From positions 1-8,269 of the forward strand of contig DIEP01000036.1 in assembly GCA_002418685.1 (NCBI GenBank): a stretch of DNA of 8,269 nt, given 5' to 3'. A model generated the notes under the pieces. That model saw only the letters and a list, made by a program, of their open reading frames with translations. It did not search any database and was not told where the DNA came from. Each line of letters opens with the position of its first letter. The stretch's first letter is position 1. Of this stretch, positions 1-7,535 are shown one piece after another. The translations under genes were made by a program, and so were the position numbers. Source of the stretch: Ignavibacteria bacterium UBA5771 (GTDB lineage: Bacteria > Bacteroidota > Ignavibacteria > Kapaibacteriales > UBA2268).

Positions 1-2
1 GC

Positions 3-881
3 AGCAAATTAAAAATTGAGATGATCACAATTTGGGATGAGCGATACTCATATTTACTGAAGAATATTAATTATCCTCCAATATTGCTATTTGTGCGTGG
101 CAATTTTAATTTAGAAGATAGAAACAGTATTGCCGTGGTCGGCACTCGTAGGAATACACTTTATGGTAAATTGTCAACAGAGCGATTCGTTCAATATTTT
201 GTTGAAAGGGATATTGTTATTGTTAGTGGTCTTGCTTATGGTATTGACACAATTGCTCACAAAACTGCATTGGAACATAAGGGGATAACTTTTGCAATAG
301 TTGCTTCTGGACTTGATAAGATTGGTCCTCAAATATCTTCCGAACTTGCAAATAAGATCGTCGATAAAGGCGGTGCAGTTGTTAGTGAATATTTGCCGGG
401 TACCGCTGCAAAACCGGGATATTTTCCTCAAAGAAATAGAATTATCAGCGGAATATGCAATGCTACGTTGGTTATTGAAAGTGGTGTGAAGAGTGGGTCC
501 CTGATTACTGCACGCTTTGCACTCGATGAGGGCAGAGATGTTTTTGCTGTTCCGGGGAATATTACTTCTGAAAAGAGTCAAGGGACAAACTTCTTGATAA
601 AAAATGATTCTGCAATTCCTGCTCTCTCTCCCGAGCAAATTCTGATGGACCTTGGTTGGGATAAATTTCTTTTTAAAGAGAATGGGCAAAATTCTTTGAA
701 ATTTGATAATGATGTAGAAAAAAGAATTTTTGACGCTTTAAGCTTCGAACCAATTCAGATTGATGATTTAAGTGATAAAATTAGTCTTGATATTTCACAA
801 TTGCTTGTTAATTTATTAAGCCTTGAATTTAAAGGATATATAAAACAATTAGCGGGCAAAAACTTTATTAGAAATTATTAA
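3..881 (+). CDS. dprA: DNA processing protein DprA, 5'-truncated by the window edge
   Basis: DprA (Smf) binds single-stranded DNA in the cytoplasm and loads RecA on it during natural transformation; it is also found in bacteria not known to be competent. The Rossmann-like DprA fold is complete. Counting from the ATG at 21, I see GTRRNTLYG (41-49), the phosphate-binding SGLAYGIDTIAH (69-80), SEYLPG (122-127), FPQRNRIISG (135-144), ESGVKSGSLITA (153-164) and the FAVPG...SQGTN block (175-190). Residues about 233-286 look like the C-terminal winged-helix domain. The frame is open upstream of the ATG to the window edge, and those codons (S-K-L-K-I-E) read like the strand that precedes the family's 'D..Y...L' segment. 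The ATG is therefore probably internal, and the missing part would be the N-terminal SAM/HhH-like region of a roughly 360-residue protein. The 'YP' usual after GLD is 'GP' here (102-103), a minor deviation. addB follows after three bases. Confidence 0.95.
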   Translation, partial: SKLKIEMITIWDERYSYLLKNINYPPILLFVRGNFNLEDRNSIAVVGTRRNTLYGKLSTERFVQYFVERDIVIVSGLAYGIDTIAHKTALEHKGITFAIVASGLDKIGPQISSELANKIVDKGGAVVSEYLPGTAAKPGYFPQRNRIISGICNATLVIESGVKSGSLITARFALDEGRDVFAVPGNITSEKSQGTNFLIKNDSAIPALSPEQILMDLGWDKFLFKENGQNSLKFDNDVEKRIFDALSFEPIQIDDLSDKISLDISQLLVNLLSLEFKGYIKQLAGKNFIRNY

Positions 882-884
882 ATT

Positions 885-3800
885 ATGGCTTATATTATTT
901 ATAACGATGCTTTTAATCTCTTTTATTCCGACCAAATAAAGGATTTCTGCAATTTTGAAAATATATTAAACAATTTTATTGAAAAAGATGATTTAGAAAA
1001 TTTACATTTAATTCTACCAACCCAACGTATTATTAGATACTTGCAACTGCAACTTATTAATAAATATTTTGATTGTCATAAAAAGCCATTAAGCAATTAT
1101 AATTTTTATAACTTAGAGAATTTTATCAATTTACTTTTTAACAAAATTGAACATATTTCTGAAAATCAAGAAATATCGGATGCACTAAGGTTGATTATTT
1201 TTGAAGAGGCGTTTTCTAAAGCAAATTTAGAATTTTACAATCAGAAAAATAATCGAGCTAAGTATGAAATTATACGCCGATTAAATGAACTTGTTTATGG
1301 TATTCGTGAGGATGGTTTTAATAAATTTGAAGCAGAAAAGGAGCTTAAATTGATAAAAACCGACAATTATCCTGCGGAAATCGAACCCAAAAAATATTCA
1401 GATATATTAAAATTACTAATTGAATATGAAAATTCTCTTGGTGAAAAATTATTCGATAAACCTGCTAAGCTTAATAAAATAATTGAATTTCTCAATAATC
1501 ATACTGATGAAAATATATTAGAATTCTACGATAAAATATTTAATAATAATCAATTAGTGCTTGCTTATGGGTTTAGTGAATTCAAAATGCCCGAAGTTGA
1601 TCTTTTATCATTTTTTTCAAAATCGAATACTCCATTTGCACTAATTTTGGATTTTTCACCTGATAATGGTCCTTTGTTCGGTAATTTCTTTGATTATATT
1701 GAAAAATTTGTTAATAATGGGTTTAGTGTTTATTCTGACGATAAAATTTTCGATGAAACTGATCAATATCTTTCATTAGAAGGATATGATAACTATTTCT
1801 TTAGAAAGCATTTATTCCATTTTGATAATAAAGATATAATTCATTTAAATAAGCCAATAAAGTTAATTGCAGCACAAAATGCACAAGACGAAGTCTTAAA
1901 AGTTGCTAAATTGGTGAAATACCTTCATATCAAAAGAGGGATTCAGTTAAAGGACATAGCAATAGTCTCACGAAATCCTGATGATTATTCTGATTATTTT
2001 CGGGAAATTTTCAGAATTGAAAAAATCCCCTCAAATATTACAAATCGCTTCTGGTTATGGAAATCTCCAATTGTAAATAAAATATTTGCCTTTATAGAAT
2101 TTGCTATAAATGGTTATAAAATTAATATATTAAAACGATTATTTAATAATCTTTACTTTAACTTTGATTTCAAAATCGATATTAATAATTTAGTTTATTT
2201 GGCTAATGAACTTCGGCTTCAACCTCGATTTTATCCCGTCACAGCAGAATATTGGCTAAAATCATTAGAATCATACAAAAGTTTTTATAGACATTCCATT
2301 GACAAGCAAGAGGATGAGCATGAGCGCTATCGGATGGAGAAATTATATAAAAAAATTGAGCAGGGAATAAGCGATATTCACACAATTCAAGATAATTTGG
2401 TATTAACAAATACAAAAATGTCGGGTAGAGAATTCCAGGATTTTATTTATAAAAATATTATTTTGAAATTCAAATTTAAAGAAAATCTCCACAAAAAAAT
2501 CAAGAAAATTATCGAAATTGGCGATGGTTCTTATCAAAATTTGTATGAAGATATAGAAAAGGAAGCAAAGGGATTGAAGAAATTCCTTGAAGTTGTCAAT
2601 GATATTGCATATATGTTTGAAACTCGGTCAAGCGAAAAATTTACTTTGAAGGAATGGTATGAAAGGCTAAAAATTGGCGTTTATAATGAGCGATTTCAAA
2701 TTTCGCAAAAGATAGATTATGGCGTAGATATAACTTCAATTGAGCAGATTAGGTATTTGCCTTACAAGGTCAAAATTTTGTGCGGTGCTTCCGAAGGAGT
2801 CTTTCCCGCAGCTTATTCGCCCGAAAAATTGTTTGGTAAAGAACTGCCCGATGCAAAGCAGAGGCATATCAGAACCGAACGCGTGCTTTTCTATCAATTT
2901 CTTTCATCGTCGAAATTTCTCTTTCCTAATTCCGAAAATGGGGAACTTTATATCTTTTATCCAAAAACTGCTGATAAATATCAAATTCCGGCTTCACCAT
3001 TCATCGATAGTTTAAAAAGTATTGTCGATTTTGAGGAAGGGAGTATTTTGGAATTAACTGATTCAGATGAAACATTTTCTGCTATTACTAATGAAGCCGA
3101 ACTTTTTAATCATCTTGGTGGCGAATTTTATAAAAAGATTAGCCAAATGAACGATTCTCCAATTCAGCAACAATTGCCCGAACAAATTTCCAATTATATT
3201 CAAAAATATAACCTTTTGAATGAGCTTATTTATCATTATGATATGAAATCTACGAGTGTCCCCGATGTATTAAATGTGAAAATTGCAGATAACTTGATTA
3301 AGGATCGTTATAGTGATAAATCATATTCCATTTCTGAACTTGAGACTTATGCGAAATGTCCATATAAATATTATGTAAAATATATTCTTCATTTTGAAGA
3401 TGTTAGAAAAAGAGGGATGACGCTTGAACCAATTGAGCTTGGAAGTTTTTTGCATAAAATATTATATGAATTTTATCAGGAATTGGTTAAAAATAATATT
3501 TCTGTTGTTGACTTGATTTATTCAGATGGAAACGAACATTCATTGATGTTGAAGGGTTTGAAGTTAACTTCCGATTATCATGATTTATATAAAGATATGC
3601 TCTATAAGATTGCTCAAAAGACACTCGAAATGCCCGTAAAAGATTATCAAATCCTTAATTATCAAATTCAACAGATTACAGATTTTACTTATACTCGAAA
3701 TTTATTATATAATTGGTTGAAATTTGAAATTAATAAATCTTGGACTTTTATTCCTGCATATTTTGAAAAGCAATTTAATGTGGAACTAAAACAGACTGAA

Positions 3801-4340
3801 AATTCTGACGAAACTTCTGGTCTCAGTCCTGAAGCAGAAAGCCTAAAGGTAAATGGTAAAATAGATAGAATTGAGGTAAATTTTGAAAATGAGGGACCCG
3901 AATTTGCAGTTGCCGATTACAAATTATCGTCGTATTCAATCCCTGAAAAAAGAGAAATTATTTCTGACTATGTGTCTTTTCAAATGCCTATATATATGCT
4001 TGGGTTCCGCCAATTAATGATAAATACCCACCAAATTACGTTCATTCCCGCATTTGGTGTCTATTATCTTCTTGACCCAGCAAAGAAAAAAAGTACAGAA
4101 CCATTCACAATTGTATTATGCAACAATGATCTAACATTGCTATCTTCAAATTTATGCAAAAAGCCGACGAGCCAGACCAATTTTCCATCATTAGAAGAAG
4201 AATTGGATAAATCACTCGAAAAAGCCATTGAAATTAAGAATCATATTGTTCTTGGAGAATTTCCCGTAAAACCTTATGATGAAAAGAAGGCTTGCACATT
4301 TTGTTCATTCTTTACAATTTGCAGAATTAGATTAAAATAA
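885..4340 (+). CDS. addB: AddB-type PD-(D/E)XK nuclease with iron-sulfur cysteines
   Basis: AddB is the nuclease/recognition subunit of AddAB, which resects double-strand breaks for RecA-dependent repair. This 1151-residue protein has the AddB layout. An LILPTQR segment (42-48) resembles helicase motif Ia; AQNAQDEV (about 330-337) and AIVSR (359-363) resemble the start of a second helicase-like domain; YGVDITSIEQIRYLP and GASEGVFPAAY (from 612) resemble motifs V/VI. The C-terminal RecB-like nuclease shows H857 (GSFLHKIL), D994 (GKIDRI), D1011-Y-K1013 and Q1033-Y1037. Cysteine C825 (AKCPYKYY) with C1137, C1140 and C1146 (C-x2-C-x5-C) forms the family's 4Fe-4S pattern. No Walker A (GxxGxGK) is present, so ATP hydrolysis would depend on a partner AddA, which is not in this window. 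The ATG lies three bases after the dprA stop, in the same frame, with no Shine-Dalgarno sequence. The exact family could also be an AddB-like nuclease of unclear partner; the nuclease call is firm. Confidence 0.88.
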   Translation: MAYIIYNDAFNLFYSDQIKDFCNFENILNNFIEKDDLENLHLILPTQRIIRYLQLQLINKYFDCHKKPLSNYNFYNLENFINLLFNKIEHISENQEISDALRLIIFEEAFSKANLEFYNQKNNRAKYEIIRRLNELVYGIREDGFNKFEAEKELKLIKTDNYPAEIEPKKYSDILKLLIEYENSLGEKLFDKPAKLNKIIEFLNNHTDENILEFYDKIFNNNQLVLAYGFSEFKMPEVDLLSFFSKSNTPFALILDFSPDNGPLFGNFFDYIEKFVNNGFSVYSDDKIFDETDQYLSLEGYDNYFFRKHLFHFDNKDIIHLNKPIKLIAAQNAQDEVLKVAKLVKYLHIKRGIQLKDIAIVSRNPDDYSDYFREIFRIEKIPSNITNRFWLWKSPIVNKIFAFIEFAINGYKINILKRLFNNLYFNFDFKIDINNLVYLANELRLQPRFYPVTAEYWLKSLESYKSFYRHSIDKQEDEHERYRMEKLYKKIEQGISDIHTIQDNLVLTNTKMSGREFQDFIYKNIILKFKFKENLHKKIKKIIEIGDGSYQNLYEDIEKEAKGLKKFLEVVNDIAYMFETRSSEKFTLKEWYERLKIGVYNERFQISQKIDYGVDITSIEQIRYLPYKVKILCGASEGVFPAAYSPEKLFGKELPDAKQRHIRTERVLFYQFLSSSKFLFPNSENGELYIFYPKTADKYQIPASPFIDSLKSIVDFEEGSILELTDSDETFSAITNEAELFNHLGGEFYKKISQMNDSPIQQQLPEQISNYIQKYNLLNELIYHYDMKSTSVPDVLNVKIADNLIKDRYSDKSYSISELETYAKCPYKYYVKYILHFEDVRKRGMTLEPIELGSFLHKILYEFYQELVKNNISVVDLIYSDGNEHSLMLKGLKLTSDYHDLYKDMLYKIAQKTLEMPVKDYQILNYQIQQITDFTYTRNLLYNWLKFEINKSWTFIPAYFEKQFNVELKQTENSDETSGLSPEAESLKVNGKIDRIEVNFENEGPEFAVADYKLSSYSIPEKREIISDYVSFQMPIYMLGFRQLMINTHQITFIPAFGVYYLLDPAKKKSTEPFTIVLCNNDLTLLSSNLCKKPTSQTNFPSLEEELDKSLEKAIEIKNHIVLGEFPVKPYDEKKACTFCSFFTICRIRLK

Positions 4341-4345
4341 GTTGA

Positions 4346-6319
4346 TTAGATATAATTATTCTCGGAATTTGTAGGTAAATCAATATTCAAAAGTTTGACA
4401 GACTTGACACTTCTAATTTTTAACAGATTAAAAAATAAAGCATTTAGACTAACAGCATCCTTGAATTTAACTGTGAAAGTCCCTTCAAAAGTGTGATCAA
4501 ATTGGTCGCTTTGAATAGTCGAATTGATAATATCAACATTTCCAAAAGCTTTAGTAATATCATTGAGCAATAATGAACGATTGTTCCCATTAATATTTAA
4601 TTTTACAGTAAATCCATTATTCAATACTGAGAAGTTTGCCTTTATTTCGATATTATCTTGACTATTTAGCATAGTAGAAGCTTGCTGACCTTTTAAATTA
4701 CTGATATAACGATTTACAATACCAATAGCATGATAATCTTGAATATAATCTAACCATTGGGTAGAAAACTGTGGCTTATCTGAAAACAGAATTTGGATAC
4801 TTTCTCTTCCATTTAAACGATGCCTGAAATCATAAGTAGCATTATAAATCTTTGCTCCAATGAAATTGAGGGCTTCTTCGCCGGCAACAGCAAATGCAAA
4901 ATCAAGCACTGTTGAATTTTGTGGGAGGGATATTTCTTTTAAATCAACTGAATAAACCGTTATTCGCTCATTAAAAATATTATTTTGAATCGAACTCCAA
5001 ATTTCGGGGATTGCTTCTTCACCTTTTTCAAAAATTAAATTATACATCCAATCACCCCACATTTCCAGTTCTCGATCATTAATTTCTAATATTTTAGTGT
5101 TCAGAATTTGTTTAATTATGTCGGGCTTAACGAAATTTTCCAAAATGTCATAATTATCAGAGTTCATTATAGTTATGTCCAGACTTTCCAGACTTGGCTT
5201 TTTGACTCTTAATTTTACAGCTTCAAATGCATAATCACCAATTTTTTGCTTTCCTTCGCTATGATTGAAAACATTATTGTACCCAAATTGTTCGATTATA
5301 GCAGATTCAGTATGGTAGAGGGCGTCAATTTCATTTTCAGGAATTGGAATAATACAATCCACATAATCAATTAATTCATCGGGGTCTTGCAATTGATTAG
5401 TCAGATTGTAAATTTCATATTCTTTTCTATGGTAAATAACAGGTTGAGGGGGATTAGTGTATATTTTGGAAAGAGCAAGGTTCAAATCCCTCGAATAATT
5501 TTCGATTTGCTCAAGGATGATTACTTCTTTAGTATCAATCATTCCGCGGATCTTTTCATAAAGTTCATCTTCCGAAAAATAGTAGAAAGACGCTTCTTGA
5601 AGAAGTTTACCAACATTTATGAAACCCAACCTATAAGCGTATCCAGCGTAGAATTTTAGAGTTTCATCAGCAATTTCTTTCGCCTTGTCTTTATTTTGAA
5701 AATAATGAAGGGTGAGGACATTATGTAATCTATCTGCAAGTTTCAAAATTATTACTCTTACATCTTGAATTAGCGTTAAAAACAATTTGCGATAGGTGAG
5801 AGCTTTTTGTATTTTTTTTCTATTTAATAATTCCTTAATATTTTCTGTAATTTCATCACCATATTTTTCCTGGTATGTAATAAATTCTTCGTTAATATTC
5901 TCGTGCGATATTTTGGTGACTGCATCAACGATATGGGATAAATCGACATCGTTAAAGTATTCTGCTATATCTTCTTTTGAAACGGGGTATTCATCTTTCT
6001 GTGTATCTTCGATTACATCGTGCAAAAATGCTGCAACCAATAATTTTTCATCATAAATTTTAAAATATTTAATTAAGAGCATAGCTACATTGAGAGGATG
6101 AGTATAATATGCTGCCCCGGAAGCTCTGAATTTACCTTTATACTTTTCATAAGCATAATCATAACCTTTTTTTATGAAATCAAAATCTGCATTTGGATAG
6201 TGCTTATCAAGTTCTTCCCTTAAAACCAAAAAATCTCTTTCTTTATCTTTGCCGAAATTATTTTCGTCATCATACATCAAGTCAAAATTCAATTTCCTTT
6301 TTGGAATTATATTTTCCAT
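4346..6319 (-). CDS. RelA/SpoT homologue, probably (p)ppGpp hydrolase only
   Basis: RSH proteins make and/or break the alarmone (p)ppGpp. In this 657-residue protein the HD hydrolase domain looks intact: R65 and H74 (RASGAAYYTHP), H100-D101 and E104-D105 (LHDVIEDT), D196 and N200 (LADRLHN), then the conserved ETLKFYAGYAYRLG block (219-232). The synthetase region (about 295-390) is recognisable only by its outline, RKEYEIYN (298-305), DELIDYVDCIIPI and GDY (361-363). The NGYQSLHT-like and EIQIRT-like motifs are absent, so synthesis is probably lost. A TGS domain follows (about 452-523; VLDFAFAV, FIGAKI) with alanine where the tRNA-contacting histidine normally sits. Only about 50 residues, with no cysteine, separate it from an ACT-like end (about 571-648), so the zinc-finger region seems missing. 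The HD domain carries about 23 extra residues between VTKI and RK (138-176). RelA and SpoT are usually 700-750 residues. The ATG has no clear Shine-Dalgarno sequence; an AT-rich 49-base spacer precedes it. Inference: a monofunctional hydrolase. Confidence 0.88.
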   Translation of the reverse strand: MENIIPKRKLNFDLMYDDENNFGKDKERDFLVLREELDKHYPNADFDFIKKGYDYAYEKYKGKFRASGAAYYTHPLNVAMLLIKYFKIYDEKLLVAAFLHDVIEDTQKDEYPVSKEDIAEYFNDVDLSHIVDAVTKISHENINEEFITYQEKYGDEITENIKELLNRKKIQKALTYRKLFLTLIQDVRVIILKLADRLHNVLTLHYFQNKDKAKEIADETLKFYAGYAYRLGFINVGKLLQEASFYYFSEDELYEKIRGMIDTKEVIILEQIENYSRDLNLALSKIYTNPPQPVIYHRKEYEIYNLTNQLQDPDELIDYVDCIIPIPENEIDALYHTESAIIEQFGYNNVFNHSEGKQKIGDYAFEAVKLRVKKPSLESLDITIMNSDNYDILENFVKPDIIKQILNTKILEINDRELEMWGDWMYNLIFEKGEEAIPEIWSSIQNNIFNERITVYSVDLKEISLPQNSTVLDFAFAVAGEEALNFIGAKIYNATYDFRHRLNGRESIQILFSDKPQFSTQWLDYIQDYHAIGIVNRYISNLKGQQASTMLNSQDNIEIKANFSVLNNGFTVKLNINGNNRSLLLNDITKAFGNVDIINSTIQSDQFDHTFEGTFTVKFKDAVSLNALFFNLLKIRSVKSVKLLNIDLPTNSENNYI

Positions 6320-6368
6320 TTTAAAATTAATTATAAATTATAATATTATAAACTTAAAAAAATGAATT
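6320..6368 (-). promoter_or_regulatory. AT-rich spacer with palindrome and -10-like hexamers before the RSH gene
   Basis: This 49-base gap between the wzz stop and the RSH start is almost entirely A and T. It contains a perfect 14-base palindrome (TTATAATATTATAA, 6338-6351) and several TATAAT-like hexamers readable on the minus strand, so a promoter for the RSH gene is plausible. I see no convincing -35 element, no clear Bacteroidota-type -33/-7 pair, and no GC-rich stem that would make a terminator. In DNA this AT-rich such a palindrome can arise by chance. Confidence 0.3.
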
Positions 6369-7535
6369 TTATTGCTTTTTTTGCTTATTGCGAGAATAAT
6401 ATAAAAAAGTTAAAACAATAGCTAAATCGATTATAAAAGCGAGTAATAGAGTTGCTTTATATGATGGATACGATCTTTCCGTTGGAACAGCTGCCCAGTC
6501 AAGAATATCCACTTGTGGGACATCTCTTTTTTCTTGGATTGCTTCTTGAAAATATTGAGTTTGCAAGTATAGTAAAACTTGCTCATAAATTTCTTTAGAC
6601 CTCATTAAATTAGTATATTCACGCACAAGAGCAGGGACATTTTCTAATGGAATGGAAAAAGCATCATTATCGGTGATTCCACCCTTTTGAATCTTTGAAT
6701 AAATCTCTTTTATTTTATTTAGGTTATCCCTTTTCATAGATAGGGCTTGGGAATTTTCTGAATATAGATTTTTTGCTATATTCAGGTCCACCTCGGCTTT
6801 CGCTAATTCAATAGCAACTTGATTAGCTTGTTGGAGGACTGCTTTTGTTTGTTCATCAATTTCAATAACTTTATTTTTTGTTTGGAATTTTTCCACTTCC
6901 AATTCTACACTATCAAGTTTAGTAGTATAATTTTCAATTTCTGAGCCAATGAAATCTCTGGTTAATTTAGAAAGAGAATTATTTCGTTGACGAATAACAT
7001 AATCCAATCCTGTCATTGCTATATTTGGAATTGCAGCAGCAAGAATTGCTGCAGAGTCTTTTGCAGCCTTTGAAGGGAAATAACTTGTGCCAAATGAAAA
7101 CGAAATATAAATGATTCCGCTTCTATTAACAACAACATCCATACTTTCACGAAAAATATCATAGATCTTGTCTTTTTTAACACCTTTGAAAAATCTTGAG
7201 TTGCCGAGTTTTAATGAATCATAAGTGAATGAAAACACTGAATAACTTTTCAAAACATCGCTATATACATGCGAAAGAGAGGAACTGCCAAAATTTGAAA
7301 TTCCAGCAGGAATATTCATTGAATTCATTATGCTACTTGGGAGCATTTGAGAACTTGGTTGTTTTGGTGGTAATATGGAAGAAACAGTAGAAAATTTAAA
7401 AGGTGCGATAAGCAAATATATGCCAATCACAACCAAAAAACTTATGAAAAAGATTGAAGCAAACTTTCGTGTTTGGTAGTTGAGTTCATAATATTGCTGG
7501 ACGATTTCCCAATTCTTGAATGAATTTAATTTCAT
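6369..7535 (-). CDS. Wzz-type polysaccharide chain-length/co-polymerase protein
   Basis: An inner-membrane polysaccharide co-polymerase of the Wzz family, which sets chain length or couples polymerisation to export of capsule, O-antigen or exopolysaccharide. The 388-residue protein has the family topology: a short cytoplasmic N-terminus, a first membrane helix (about 25-44), a large periplasmic part with a long predicted coiled coil (about 190-290), a proline-containing stretch before the second helix (AAVPTERSYPSYK, about 347-360), a second membrane helix (about 361-380) and a basic tail (RNKQKKQ). There is no C-terminal tyrosine-kinase domain, so it is not a Wzc-type fusion. A methionine-, proline- and serine-rich stretch (about 56-80) follows the first helix and is less conserved-looking. 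The ATG overlaps the stop of the upstream SLBB gene (ATGA), and a GAGG lies five bases before it, which supports this start. Sequence alone does not show which polymer it serves. Confidence 0.85.
   Translation of the reverse strand: MKLNSFKNWEIVQQYYELNYQTRKFASIFFISFLVVIGIYLLIAPFKFSTVSSILPPKQPSSQMLPSSIMNSMNIPAGISNFGSSSLSHVYSDVLKSYSVFSFTYDSLKLGNSRFFKGVKKDKIYDIFRESMDVVVNRSGIIYISFSFGTSYFPSKAAKDSAAILAAAIPNIAMTGLDYVIRQRNNSLSKLTRDFIGSEIENYTTKLDSVELEVEKFQTKNKVIEIDEQTKAVLQQANQVAIELAKAEVDLNIAKNLYSENSQALSMKRDNLNKIKEIYSKIQKGGITDNDAFSIPLENVPALVREYTNLMRSKEIYEQVLLYLQTQYFQEAIQEKRDVPQVDILDWAAVPTERSYPSYKATLLLAFIIDLAIVLTFLYYSRNKQKKQ

Noticed and set aside
174..689. Long minus-strand open frame inside dprA
   Set aside because: It lies antisense to a complete, conserved DprA core and its product has no recognisable domain; it is a shadow frame.
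2740..3015. Plus-strand open frame inside addB
   Set aside because: It is in another frame of a well-conserved AddB region (motif V/VI), with no domain of its own.
4314..4372. Imperfect inverted repeat across the convergent addB/RSH gene ends (arms 4314-4327 and 4358-4372)
   Set aside because: The arms pair only with mismatches and a bulge, the loop is about 30 bases, and both arms are coding. It is too weak to call a bidirectional terminator.
5387..6056. Two plus-strand open frames opposite the RSH gene
   Set aside because: Both are antisense to recognisable RSH domains and show hydrophobic low-information sequence typical of shadow frames.
6372..6391. Short direct repeat with a run of T (TTGC-T-rich-TTGC) at the wzz 3' end
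   Set aside because: It is explained by repeated lysine and glutamine codons of the basic tail; no stem forms, so it is not a terminator.
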